A DNA stretch of 64,000 nucleotides from UBA699 sp050261915 (GCA_050261915.1 JBLNDT010000075.1:20864-84863); one strand, 5' to 3'. Shown: positions 25,354-33,815, counted from the first letter of the stretch. The notes: a model not told the origin generated them from the sequence alone. Program-made: numbers and translations.

Positions 25354-25784
25354 TGGCTAAAGTAATCGCAGTAAACATAAGTGAAAAAAAAGGTGAAATA
25401 AAGCACCCAATTGAAAAAGGATATTTTAAAGAAAATTATGGTCTTGAAGGTGATGCCCATGCTGGAAACTGGCATAGGCAGGTAAGTCTTCTTGGAAACG
25501 AAAGTGTTGAAAAAATGAAAAAACAGGGAGCTACAGGTCTTTGTGTTGGTAAATTTGCAGAAAATCTTACAACTGAGGGCATAGTTTTATATGAACTTCC
25601 TGTAGGAACAAAGCTTAAAATAGGGGAGACTCTTATGGAGGTAACCCAGATAGGAAAGGAATGCCATTTAGGCTGTGCAATAAGAGAGCAGGTTGGGGAT
25701 TGTATAATGCCAAGGGAAGGTATTTTTACAAAAGTCCTTAGTGGAGGATGGATTAGACCTGGTGACGAAATAGAATTAATATAA
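25353..25784 (+). CDS. MOSC domain protein
   Basis: 143 residues. The MOSC beta-barrel core includes GLEGDAHAGNWHRQVSLL and the conserved Cys in GKECHLGCAIREQVGDCIMPREGIF. Family knowledge: MOSC domains handle the mature cofactor, including sulfuration. Small standalone MOSC proteins are often fused to or next to MoaC/Mog. Last gene of the operon. No clear terminator follows before the next gene's promoter. Confidence 0.9.
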   Translation: MAKVIAVNISEKKGEIKHPIEKGYFKENYGLEGDAHAGNWHRQVSLLGNESVEKMKKQGATGLCVGKFAENLTTEGIVLYELPVGTKLKIGETLMEVTQIGKECHLGCAIREQVGDCIMPREGIFTKVLSGGWIRPGDEIELI

Positions 25785-25864
25785 ATTTAATACACCCAAT
25801 GTCTTGTAGTATGTTATACTGTAAGGCGAAGGGTGTATTTTATTTTTATACGGAAGGGATGTTT

Positions 25865-26884
25865 ATGGAATTATTTGTTGATATCTTCAAAAAAGAGATA
25901 GTTAAAAGAACATTGTTTTTGACAACAATAGCGGTAATTTTGTATTTTTTAAAACCATTATTAAATATGTTTTTGCTTACATTTTTATTTACATATCTTA
26001 TAAACAGTGCACAGACAATTATTGTAAGGCACCTAAAAAAAATAACCCCTGTAAAGGAGAAGGTTATTACAGTATTGTTATATGCAGCATTATTTTTGTT
26101 TATAACACTTATGCTGGTTACATATGTGCCGGTGCTTGTAAAAGAGGTAACCGAGATGATAAACCAGCGGGGAGAATGGGGACATGGACTAAAATCACAA
26201 ATATACAAGGATTATATATCAATGTTGCTGGAGCAGGTGGATATACAAAATTATATTAAATCAGGTTTTAATATTACCTTGCAGCTGGCTAGCAAGATAG
26301 GAACTGTAAGTCTTCAAGTGTTTATAGCTTTGATACTTAGTATGTTTTTTATGCTTGAAAAGAAAAAGGTTAAAACATTTTTGAAAAAATTCGAATATAG
26401 CAAGATATCAGGGTTTTATAAGTATTTTTGCTTTTTTGGAAATAACTTTGTAAATACCTTCGGCAAGGTAATTCAGGCACAAATAGTAATTGCATTTGTA
26501 AACAGCCTAGTTTCAGTTTTAATGTTATCTATGCTGAACTTTCCAAACTTAGCTACACTGTGGTTCATGATATTTTGTCTTAGTCTTATTCCAGTAGCTG
26601 GAGTAATTATATCATTAGTACCACTTTGCATTATAGCTTTTAAAATTGGGGGTATATCCACAGTAGCATATGTACTTATAATGATTGCAGCAATTCATGC
26701 AATGGAAAGTTATTTTCTTAATCCAAAGCTTATGTCTGCCAAAATTGAAACACCAATATTTATAACTTTTGTTATATTACTTGTTTCAGAGCATTTTCTT
26801 GGAGTATGGGGACTTTTAGTAGGAATTCCACTGTTTATGTTTTTGTTTGATCTTCTTGATGCAGGTAAAAGGAACCTAGAATAG
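25865..26884 (+). CDS. AI-2E family (PerM-like) membrane transporter
   Basis: About 339 residues with seven or eight membrane helices; a large soluble loop lies after the third. The family C-terminal block with SLIPVAGVIISLVPLCI, then NPKLMSAKIETPIFITF and GVWGLLVGIPLF is clear. Members export autoinducer-2 or move Na+/H+ or other solutes; the substrate here is open. ATG 25865 follows GGAAGG; longer readings to 25799 are unlikely. Confidence 0.85.
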   Translation: MELFVDIFKKEIVKRTLFLTTIAVILYFLKPLLNMFLLTFLFTYLINSAQTIIVRHLKKITPVKEKVITVLLYAALFLFITLMLVTYVPVLVKEVTEMINQRGEWGHGLKSQIYKDYISMLLEQVDIQNYIKSGFNITLQLASKIGTVSLQVFIALILSMFFMLEKKKVKTFLKKFEYSKISGFYKYFCFFGNNFVNTFGKVIQAQIVIAFVNSLVSVLMLSMLNFPNLATLWFMIFCLSLIPVAGVIISLVPLCIIAFKIGGISTVAYVLIMIAAIHAMESYFLNPKLMSAKIETPIFITFVILLVSEHFLGVWGLLVGIPLFMFLFDLLDAGKRNLE

Positions 26885-26895
26885 GTTCCTTTTTT
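26870..26895. terminator. Shared terminator, AI-2E transporter and cupin gene
   Basis: AGGAACCTA / TAGGTTCCT with a three-base loop, then T-run on the plus strand and A-run on the other side. It overlaps the transporter's stop codon. Confidence 0.9.
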
Positions 26896-27223
26896 ATGGA
26901 TTAAATATTACAACTAAAAGCATTTTAAATCTGCTTGATGCCAAAAGCGCATGTGGAACACCAGCAGGCATTACAATTGTTTCTCCTTTTTTTACATTGA
27001 ATTTTTCTTCCCCAATTGTAATTTCAGCTTCACCATCAAGTATGGTTACCAAAGCATCTCCTCCAGAGGAATGAGAGCTTATTTCCTCACCTTTATCAAA
27101 GGCAAAAAGTGTTAGACTCATGTTTTTACCCTGAGAAAGGGTCCTGCTTACCACTGTACCTTCCTGATAATCTACCAGACTATTTGTTTCTATTACTTTT
27201 GAAAAGTCTATATTTTTAATCAT
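26894..27223 (-). CDS. Cupin-domain protein
   Basis: 109 residues. A single cupin barrel with the two metal-binding motifs: GEEISSHSSGGDALVTILDGEAEI and PAGVPHALLA. The His of the second motif and the HS of the first are present. Such short cupins are metal sites of unknown substrate in clostridia. Confidence 0.85.
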   Translation of the reverse strand: MIKNIDFSKVIETNSLVDYQEGTVVSRTLSQGKNMSLTLFAFDKGEEISSHSSGGDALVTILDGEAEITIGEEKFNVKKGETIVMPAGVPHALLASSRFKMLLVVIFNP

Positions 27224-27342
27224 TTTAACCCCTCCTTATATATTATAGTATTAATTTACCCTATTTTTAATAATAATACAGTAACATATGTTACAATTTC
27301 AAAAGAATTAATTAATACTTTGTAAACTAATATTTAATACCA

Positions 27343-27370
27343 TTTACAAAACTCGTTTTAGTGATATAAT
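27343..27370 (+). promoter_or_regulatory. Promoter of the small membrane protein
   Basis: TTTACA (27343-27348), 16-base spacer, TATAAT (27365-27370). Confidence 0.6.
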
Positions 27371-27402
27371 AATATTAATGATTAAGTAAGGAGTATAATA
27401 TT

Positions 27403-27678
27403 ATGATAAAAAGTTTAGGTTCAATTACAAGGACAACCCTAATTATTTTTTTGGCTGTGATTTTTTTGTTCTTCTTTTTTAAATTTCTTCCTGTTATTAT
27501 TCTAATTGGAATTGCTTTTTATGTGATATTTAAGGCAATAGGAGCTTTTAAAAATTGGAAAAGCAGTAATGAATATAATAGCTTTTCAAAAGAAAAAAGC
27601 CAGGAGGATTTTAAAAACAATTATGAATTTACTGATAAGAAGATAATAGATGTTGATTATTACGATGTGGATAAGTAA
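27403..27678 (+). CDS. Small membrane protein of unknown function
   Basis: 91 residues. Two tightly packed hydrophobic stretches (about residues 12-50, very rich in F, I, V and L) followed by a charged cytoplasmic tail ending in acidic and aromatic residues (IIDVDYYDVDK). Preceded by AAGGAG and a consensus-like promoter. I do not recognise a family. The broken ABC gene directly behind it is not part of it. Confidence 0.6.
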   Translation: MIKSLGSITRTTLIIFLAVIFLFFFFKFLPVIILIGIAFYVIFKAIGAFKNWKSSNEYNSFSKEKSQEDFKNNYEFTDKKIIDVDYYDVDK

Positions 27679-27689
27679 ACAATTATTAT

Positions 27690-28160
27690 ACAGAATTATC
27701 TTCAATTAGAAATTTGGAAATAGGTTTTGTGTTTCAGTCCTTTAACCTTCTACCAAAGTTAAATGTTTTAGAAAATGTTGAATTGCCAATGACCTACGCA
27801 GGTGTTGAGGAAAAGGAAATACGCTTAAGGGCTCTAGCGGCAATTGACAAGGTTGGACTTTCAGATAGAATTGCCCATAAACCATCTGAAATTTCAGGGG
27901 GTCAGAAACAGAGGGCTGCTATTGCTAGAGCTATTGTAAATGATCCCATTGTAATACTAGCTGATGAGCCTACAGGTAATTTGGATTCAAAATCAACCTT
28001 GGAAATAATGAAGATATTTCAGAAACTTAACAATGAAGGTGCTACAATCATTATGATAACCCATGAACATGATGTTGCTCTCTATGCAAAAAGACTTGTT
28101 AAATTTTTTGACGGAAAGATAATTTCAGATGAAGTTATCAACAGCAGGACTATAATATAG
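27690..28160 (+). pseudogene. 5'-deleted ABC transporter ATPase (LolD/MacB type)
   Basis: The reading frame matches the C-terminal two-thirds of an antimicrobial-peptide/lipoprotein-type ATPase: a Q-loop (IGFVFQSFNLL), signature SGGQKQRAAIARAI, Walker B VILADEPTGNLDS and the His switch. Family-like sequence (SIRNLEIGFVFQ) extends upstream of the first plausible start but the Walker A region is absent, and the cognate MacB-type permease is also missing. It cannot bind ATP normally and is best read as a remnant. Confidence 0.8.
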
Positions 28161-28280
28161 AAGTTCATATTAATAAAATTTATAGATAAATATTCAGCTA
28201 TTAAAATAAATTATATAAATATATTTAATATGCATATCATGATAAAATAATAGTGCACAATGTTTTCCCTGGAGGTAGTT

Positions 28281-28946
28281 ATGTTAATTGATATGCATGT
28301 TCATGAAATCAAGTATTCTAAAGACAGTATGTTTACCCTGGAAGAAGCAGTTGAAAGAGCTAAAAAGGTTGGGTTAAACGGCATATGCATTACTGACCAT
28401 GAAAGTTCGGATATTTTTGATGAAGCTCATGAGTATTCTAAAAAGACAGGTTTCCTGGTATTGGTTGGAGCAGAAATACTAACCTTTGAGGGTGATATTT
28501 TGGTATTTGGCTTAAAGGATATACCAAAACATATGATTCACGCAGGGGAACTTCTTAATATTGTTGCAAAAAATAAAGGAATTGCAATAAGTGCCCATCC
28601 CTTCAGAAATAATAATAGGGGACTTGGCTATCATATAAGAGAAGTTAACCGCATGCTAACAGGAGTTGAAGCCTTTAATGGAAGCACTGAACCACATCAA
28701 AATTTAAATGCCTATACCCTTGCTACTGAATTAAGACTTCCTTCCACTGGAGCTAGTGATGCTCATGTTTTGGACAGGATAGGAAAATATGCCACTGTAT
28801 TTGAGGATAATATAAGAGACGAGAAGGATCTTATAGAAGCGGTAAAGCAAGGCAATATTCATCCTGCCATGTTAAAAGGGAAAGAGTTTCATTCAATAGA
28901 TATATATAGAAATTTATATGAAAATGTAAATCAAAAAGCAGTTTAA
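28281..28946 (+). CDS. PHP-domain metal-dependent phosphoesterase-like protein
   Basis: About 221 residues from ATG 28281, which follows GGAGG. PHP motifs: IDMHVHEIKYS, CITDHESSD, AEILTFEGDILVFG, AHPFRNNN and GASDAHVLDRIGKYAT. Family members hydrolyse phosphoesters (histidinol phosphate, nucleotides or polymerase substrates); the substrate is not evident. It stands alone between the broken ABC gene and a convergent DUF554 gene. Confidence 0.85.
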   Translation: MLIDMHVHEIKYSKDSMFTLEEAVERAKKVGLNGICITDHESSDIFDEAHEYSKKTGFLVLVGAEILTFEGDILVFGLKDIPKHMIHAGELLNIVAKNKGIAISAHPFRNNNRGLGYHIREVNRMLTGVEAFNGSTEPHQNLNAYTLATELRLPSTGASDAHVLDRIGKYATVFEDNIRDEKDLIEAVKQGNIHPAMLKGKEFHSIDIYRNLYENVNQKAV

Positions 28947-28975
28947 ACCTGGATTAATCCAGGTTTATTTTATTA
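28945..28975. terminator. Terminator after the PHP gene
   Basis: AAACCTGGA / TCCAGGTTT with TTAA loop, then TATTTTATT. It also faces the convergent DUF554 gene. Confidence 0.85.
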
Positions 28976-29651
28976 CAGTTAATATTATCTGATAAAAAAC
29001 AGGTATTAATATAGCCGGGAGAAAATTAGCCACCTTTAATTTGCTTACCCCAAGCATGTTAAGGCTGATTCCTATTATCATAAGACTTCCTACTGCTGTC
29101 ATATCTGTAATAACGGATTCGATTAGAAATCCCTTTATGGCAAAGGCAAGGAGAGTGATAGTACCTTGATAAATAAGAACTGAAACTGAAGAAAGCATAA
29201 CCCCTATTCCAAGTGAAGAAGATGCTATAACTGAAAATACGAAGTCAAGCATGGATTTTGCATATAATATGTGATAATCTCCTTTAAGACCGCTGTTAAG
29301 AGCTCCAACAATTGCCATAGCTCCAACGCAGAAGAGCAGACTGGAAGTTACAAAACCCTCGGAAACTTTTCCACCTTTTCCTTTGAATTTCTTTTCAAGC
29401 ATATCCCCTAATTTATTAATATATTTGTCAATATCAATGGCTTCTCCTATAGCAGTACCTATTACCATGGATATAATAACCAAAAGTATATTGTTTACCT
29501 TTATTGCACCGGTTATACCAATCAGCAGTACAGACAGTGCCAGTGCCTGAATAACAGTATCCCCCACCTTTTTCGGAATTCCACCTTTAAGTATGAGCCC
29601 CAGCAATCCCCCTGCTATTATTGCTGCCACATTAACCAACGTTCCAAACAT
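28965..29651 (-). CDS. DUF554 family membrane protein
   Basis: 228 residues, about seven membrane helices, with Gly-rich starts (GTLVNVAAIIAGGLLGLIL) and GTAIGEAIDIDKYINKLGDML in the middle, a typical DUF554 block. Function is unknown; the family is thought to be a transporter. It diverges from hgcA with 100 bases between starts. Confidence 0.8.
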   Translation of the reverse strand: MFGTLVNVAAIIAGGLLGLILKGGIPKKVGDTVIQALALSVLLIGITGAIKVNNILLVIISMVIGTAIGEAIDIDKYINKLGDMLEKKFKGKGGKVSEGFVTSSLLFCVGAMAIVGALNSGLKGDYHILYAKSMLDFVFSVIASSSLGIGVMLSSVSVLIYQGTITLLAFAIKGFLIESVITDMTAVGSLMIIGISLNMLGVSKLKVANFLPAILIPVFYQIILTVIK

Positions 29652-29758
29652 ATAATAACCCCCTTATTCAAAACTATTTATATTTTATCAAATCATTTAT
29701 TTCATTAATAGTATTATAAGTGATATAATAAAAAAAATATTACTTTGAGGTGATAGTC

Positions 29759-30790
29759 TTGGTAATTGGTGAAATTTTAACACCAGCAGGAAATGCCAGG
29801 GTGGTGGATACAAACCTTACCATAAAGGACAAAATTGGTGCCATAAGGGTCAGGTTTGGTATAAATAGATATAATTATATAGTTGAAACTGGATTATATG
29901 CAGTTGGTAAACCTGATAAGGATTCAATGGTTCTAGTTACTGCTAATTATAAGCTTACATTTGACGTTTTAAGGAAAAACTTGAAAGGTCTTGATTTGTG
30001 GATTCTTGTAATTGATACTAAGGGTATAAATGTTTGGTGCGCTGCAGGGAAGGGCACCTTTGGAAATTATGAAATATTAAAGGTCATAAACAAGGTGAAG
30101 CTTAAAGAAGTAATTGCACATAATACTATCATACTTCCTCAGCTTGGGGCTCCTGGAACTGCGGCAGCTGTAATAGCGAAGGCTGGCTTTAAGGTGGTAT
30201 ATGGACCTGTAAGGGCAGAGGATATACCTGAGTTCTTAAATAATGGAATGTTAAAGAGTGAAGAAATGAGTCAGGTTAACTTTAATTTTATTGACAGGCT
30301 GGTACTGACACCTATGGAATACATACCAGACTTAAAATATGTTGTTCCATTTCTTCCTTTGCTTCTTGTATTTAATCTATTATTATTTGGATATAATAAT
30401 CCCTTAAAGATTGTAGAAATAACATTGATTAATTATATTCCTTTTTTAATTGCACATTTCACGGGTTCTGTTTTGGTGCCCTTACTACTGCCATATATAC
30501 CTTTTAATGCGTTTTCCTTAAAAGGTTTTACATTATCTATTATTTTGTGTATTTTGTTTGTTTTTAATTCAAGTTTATTTTTAATTCAGGATAGTATAAT
30601 TGTAAAGGCTGCATATATGCTTTTTATTATGTTTATTACATCATATAGTGCACTTCAGTTTACTGGTTCTAGCACTTATACATCATTTTCAGGCACAACA
30701 AAGGAAACAGTCTATTCTATAATTGCAGGGGGAGCTGCCTGTGTTATAGGAATTATACTGCTAATAGTCTATATATTTATAATGAGGTGA
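29759..30790 (+). CDS. hgcA: Mercury-methylation corrinoid protein HgcA
   Basis: About 343 residues. The diagnostic cap-helix motif N-V-W-C-A-A-G-K lies at about residues 91-98, with the Cys at residue 94 when the TTG start is used (93 in the reference protein of Pseudodesulfovibrio). This Cys is the lower cobalt ligand in HgcA. The N-terminal half is a corrinoid-binding Rossmann-type domain; the C-terminal half has about five membrane helices from residue 205 on. HgcA transfers a methyl group to Hg(II) to make methylmercury. TTG 29759 follows GAGGTGAT; a GTG at 29750 is too close to it. The ferredoxin partner hgcB is 4 bases downstream. Confidence 0.92.
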   Translation: MVIGEILTPAGNARVVDTNLTIKDKIGAIRVRFGINRYNYIVETGLYAVGKPDKDSMVLVTANYKLTFDVLRKNLKGLDLWILVIDTKGINVWCAAGKGTFGNYEILKVINKVKLKEVIAHNTIILPQLGAPGTAAAVIAKAGFKVVYGPVRAEDIPEFLNNGMLKSEEMSQVNFNFIDRLVLTPMEYIPDLKYVVPFLPLLLVFNLLLFGYNNPLKIVEITLINYIPFLIAHFTGSVLVPLLLPYIPFNAFSLKGFTLSIILCILFVFNSSLFLIQDSIIVKAAYMLFIMFITSYSALQFTGSSTYTSFSGTTKETVYSIIAGGAACVIGIILLIVYIFIMR

Positions 30791-30794
30791 TATA

Positions 30795-31067
30795 ATGCGG
30801 CATGAATATATAAAAAACATAACAACTTTAAATATTTATACAGAAAAGTGCACTGGGTGCTCTATGTGCAAAAATGTTTGCCCTCAGGGTGTCTTTGAAA
30901 TAAAAGATGGAAAAGCAATAATCATGAATAAAGACTACTGTATGGAATGTGGAGCTTGCGTTAAAAACTGCAGTTTTAAAGCACTTAGTGTAAAAAAAGG
31001 TGTAGGGTGAGCTAGTGCCATAATTCGTGGATGGCTTACTGGCAGTGAGCCTAAATGTGGATGTTAA
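30795..31067 (+). CDS. hgcB: HgcB ferredoxin, with in-frame TGA at the conserved Cys (candidate selenoprotein)
   Basis: Translated to the first stop (31008-31010) it is only 71 residues. The frame then continues another 18 codons to TAA at 31065-31067, spelling the usual HgcB C-terminus: ASAIIRGWLTGSEPKCGC. Two [4Fe-4S] motifs are intact (C19/C22/C25/C29 and C49/C52/C55/C59). The TGA is residue 72, where HgcB proteins have a strictly conserved cysteine (C73 in the reference), needed for methylation; the terminal Cys pair is here CGC. A hairpin (31011-31043) begins immediately after the TGA. I therefore give the extended coordinates and treat TGA as likely selenocysteine; a simple nonsense mutation is the alternative. 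HgcB is the electron donor that reduces the HgcA cobalamin. Confidence 0.75.
31011..31043 (+). promoter_or_regulatory. Candidate SECIS-like hairpin after the hgcB TGA
   Basis: GCTAGT pairs with ACTGGC (one T-G wobble), GCCAT pairs with ATGGC, with a two-base TT bulge on the 3' side and a nine-base loop AATTCGTGG. The loop starts 11 bases after the TGA, the same distance as in bacterial SECIS elements. No perfect SECIS consensus can be claimed by eye. Confidence 0.45.
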
Positions 31068-31072
31068 AATTG

Positions 31073-31095
31073 AAGAGGCAATTGCCTCTTTTTTG
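31073..31095 (+). terminator. Terminator of hgcAB
   Basis: AAGAGGCAA / TTGCCTCTT, then a T-run. It begins six bases after the TAA at 31065-31067, and 62 bases after the earlier TGA, so its placement fits the longer reading frame. Confidence 0.9.
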
Positions 31096-31151
31096 TTGCA
31101 TAATTATTAAAATAATTGTATAATTATAAAAAAATAAAAGGGGGAAGGATA

Positions 31152-31946
31152 ATGAAAAAAATTTTGGCAATTTTGCTTACAACTGCTATGACAATAACGC
31201 TTTTTGCAGGTTGTAGCAAAAGCGAAAACAATGCAGCTGTGGATAATTCACTAGAAAGAGTTCAAAAGGCGGGAAAATTAACAATTGGGGTTGATGATTC
31301 ATACCCTCCTATGGAATACAGGGATGAAAGCAACAATCTGGTTGGTTTTGACGTGGATCTTGGGAATGCTATTGCAGAAAAACTTGGAGTGAAGGCAGAG
31401 TGGATTCCTACAGATTGGAATGGAGTAGTATTGGCATTGAATGCTGCTAAATTTGATGTAGTATTGTCTGCTATGAGTATTACTGATGAAAGAAAAAAGG
31501 AAATTGATTTTGCAGGTCCATATATAGATGGAGGTCAGATTATAGTTGTTAAAAGCGGAAGCACTATAAAAACCTCTGCTGATTTAAAGGATAAAGTTTT
31601 AGGATGTCAGCTTGGAGCAACAGGGGAACAGGCGGCAGTGAAAATACAAGGTACAAAAGAAGTAAAAAAATATGATAAAATAACCGAAGCATTCCATGAT
31701 CTATCAGCAGGAAGGATAGATGCTGTAATAGTAGACGGCCAGGTGGGAGGCTATTATACAAAAAAAGAACCAAATGGATTTGTTATACTTGAAGAAAAAC
31801 TTACCAAGGAACCAGAAGGAATTGGTGTAAGAAAGACAGATAAAAAACTAAATGCAGCTATTCAAAAAGCATTGGATGATCTTAAAGCTGATGGAACTCT
31901 TACTAAGCTTTCAAATAAATGGTTTGGATATGATATTTATAAATAA
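31152..31946 (+). CDS. Amino-acid ABC transporter substrate-binding lipoprotein
   Basis: About 264 residues from ATG 31152 (GGGGAAGG upstream). Signal peptide with lipobox LFAGC, then a family-3 solute-binding fold: GKLTIGVDDSYPPMEYRDES, GFDVDLGNAIAEKLG, DVVLSAMSITDERKKEIDFAGPY. The substrate should be a polar amino acid. No permease or ATPase gene is adjacent. Its position next to the cysteine-desulfidase regulator hints at cystine or cysteine, which is inference. Confidence 0.88.
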   Translation: MKKILAILLTTAMTITLFAGCSKSENNAAVDNSLERVQKAGKLTIGVDDSYPPMEYRDESNNLVGFDVDLGNAIAEKLGVKAEWIPTDWNGVVLALNAAKFDVVLSAMSITDERKKEIDFAGPYIDGGQIIVVKSGSTIKTSADLKDKVLGCQLGATGEQAAVKIQGTKEVKKYDKITEAFHDLSAGRIDAVIVDGQVGGYYTKKEPNGFVILEEKLTKEPEGIGVRKTDKKLNAAIQKALDDLKADGTLTKLSNKWFGYDIYK

Positions 31947-31972
31947 GCGGTGAAAACCGCTTCATTTTTTTT
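31945..31972 (+). terminator. Terminator after the binding protein
   Basis: AAGCGGT / ACCGCTT with GAAA tetraloop, then TCATTTTTTTTT. Confidence 0.92.
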
Positions 31973-32025
31973 TCAGTTTAAACATGATATACTGTAGATA
32001 AATATATTAAAGGAAGGGAACCTTT

Positions 32026-33777
32026 ATGATAGATCAGATATTAAACGAACTTCAGCAAATTGCAGAAACCGTAAAGGCAATAGTAGGGATAGACGTTACA
32101 ATTTTGGATAAAAACCTGCTCCGTCTTGCAGGGACTGGTGCATATAAAAGCAAGGTGGGTGCTTTCGGACCTAAAAATTCTGTCTTTGAAAAATGCGTGC
32201 AAACGGGAACCCAATATCTAATTTCAGATCCTAAGTCCTGTAATGAATGTGATATATGTGACTCAAAGGAAGACTGCGATGAGAAGGCTGCAGTATGCTT
32301 TCCTATAATAATAGATGAAAAGGTTGAAGGAGTAATAGGGCTTATTATATTTGACCCGGAACAAAAGGAAACCTTTCTTGAAAAAAAGGAAAGTTATATA
32401 GATTTTGATAAAAGGCTTTCAGAACTAATAGCATCAAAAATAAAAGAAAAAAACATAAGCAATAAACTTCAGTATAAATCAAGTGAACTGCTTACAGTAA
32501 TTGACTCTGTTAATGAAGGTCTTATTATAATAGATAAAAATATAAACATAATGAGCTTAAATAAATATATAAAGGAAAAGTTGAAAATAGACTATTCAAA
32601 CATTATAGGGAAAAATTTAGATACAGTGCTGCCTAAGAGTATTATCAGCAAAATAGAAAAGAATAAATTTAGTTTAGAGGAAGAACAAATATCTCTTACA
32701 GCAAAAGGTTTGAAGGTTCAATTTCTATTTTCAATTAAGCCAATAATATTCAACGATATAATTGAAGGAGCCGTAATTACCTTTAAAGATTTTGACAAAC
32801 TGCAGCGATCCGTATTTAATGCAAGTGAAAAAAATGCACTGCTTACCTTTGATGAAATTATTGGGGACAGTAAGGTTTTTCATCAAGTTAAGGAACAGGC
32901 AAAATTAATTTCAAAACAAAATGTACCAGTACTCCTATTAGGAGAAAGCGGCACAGGAAAGGAACTCTTTGCCAGAGCCATTCATTCTGAAAGTCAAAGA
33001 AGAAACGAAATTTTCATGCCTATAAATTGTGGGGCGATTCCTGAAAGTCTTGTGGAGTCTGAACTTTTTGGATATGAAAAAGGATCCTTTACTGGTGCTA
33101 GTGCTGCAGGTAAAATGGGTAAATTTGAAATAGCTAAGGATGGCACTATATTCCTTGATGAAATTGGGGATCTCCCTCTTCATATGCAGGTAAAGCTTTT
33201 GAGAGTTCTAGAGGAAAAGGAAATAATAAGGGTTGGTGGGGCAGTTACTATAAAGGTAAATCCACGAATAATTGCAGCTACAAATAAAAATCTATATAAA
33301 ATGGTAGAAAGAAAGGAATTTAGAGAGGATCTATTTTATCGACTTAATGTAATTCCAATAAATATACCCTCCCTAATGGAAAGAGGACAGGATGTACTTG
33401 AGCTTTCAAATTACTTTCTGAAAAGATATAATAAAATTTACAACAAAAATATAAATGGTTTTGATGAAGAAGCTCAAGAATTACTTCTTGGATATCACTG
33501 GCCTGGAAATGTAAGAGAACTGCAAAATCTTATTGAATATGCAATTAATTTTGAAAAAAATAATAAAATTGGTGCAGATATAATAAATAAGCGGCTTGGA
33601 GAAAAAAGAGAATTACCCGAAAGCGAGAAAACATTAAAGGAATTGGTGGCAAACTTCGAAAAAGGTGTTATTATGGACATGATTAAATTTTATGGTGATG
33701 ACACTGAGGGTAAAAAAAATATTGCAAAAAAATTAAATATTAGTCCGGCTACTCTATATAGAAAGCTGGAAGAATAA
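32026..33777 (+). CDS. Sigma-54 activator with Cys-rich sensor and PAS domain
   Basis: 583 residues. N-terminal ~150 residues form a GAF-like sensor with a Cys cluster (KSCNECDICDSKEDC), suited to bind a metal or sense thiols; a PAS domain follows (VIDSVNEGLIIIDKNINIMSLN), then the AAA+ core with GESGTGKE, GSFTGA (A to S in the second position of GAFTGA), FLDEIGDLP, and a Fis helix-turn-helix at the end (KKNIAKKLNISPATLYRKL). The next gene, a cysteine desulfidase, has a sigma-54 promoter, so this is very probably its activator and may respond to cysteine. Confidence 0.88.
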   Translation: MIDQILNELQQIAETVKAIVGIDVTILDKNLLRLAGTGAYKSKVGAFGPKNSVFEKCVQTGTQYLISDPKSCNECDICDSKEDCDEKAAVCFPIIIDEKVEGVIGLIIFDPEQKETFLEKKESYIDFDKRLSELIASKIKEKNISNKLQYKSSELLTVIDSVNEGLIIIDKNINIMSLNKYIKEKLKIDYSNIIGKNLDTVLPKSIISKIEKNKFSLEEEQISLTAKGLKVQFLFSIKPIIFNDIIEGAVITFKDFDKLQRSVFNASEKNALLTFDEIIGDSKVFHQVKEQAKLISKQNVPVLLLGESGTGKELFARAIHSESQRRNEIFMPINCGAIPESLVESELFGYEKGSFTGASAAGKMGKFEIAKDGTIFLDEIGDLPLHMQVKLLRVLEEKEIIRVGGAVTIKVNPRIIAATNKNLYKMVERKEFREDLFYRLNVIPINIPSLMERGQDVLELSNYFLKRYNKIYNKNINGFDEEAQELLLGYHWPGNVRELQNLIEYAINFEKNNKIGADIINKRLGEKRELPESEKTLKELVANFEKGVIMDMIKFYGDDTEGKKNIAKKLNISPATLYRKLEE

Positions 33778-33797
33778 ATTCTCAAAAATGATAATTG

Positions 33798-33815
33798 ATT
33801 CTCGTTTTTGAGAAT
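33798..33815 (+). promoter_or_regulatory. Activator palindrome before the cysteine desulfidase
   Basis: ATTCTC-N6-GAGAAT, a perfect 6-base-arm palindrome, with half sites ATTCTC just before (33778) and TTTGAGAA after (33880 region). It lies about 120 bases before the sigma-54 promoter and has no similarity to the TGTTC-N7 motif of the first activator. Confidence 0.65.

Noticed and set aside
27660..27714. A frameshifted fusion between the small membrane protein and the ABC ATPase
   Set aside because: The small gene has its own stop and a complete tail, and the ATPase frame shows family-like residues upstream of it, which fits a deletion, not a frameshift.
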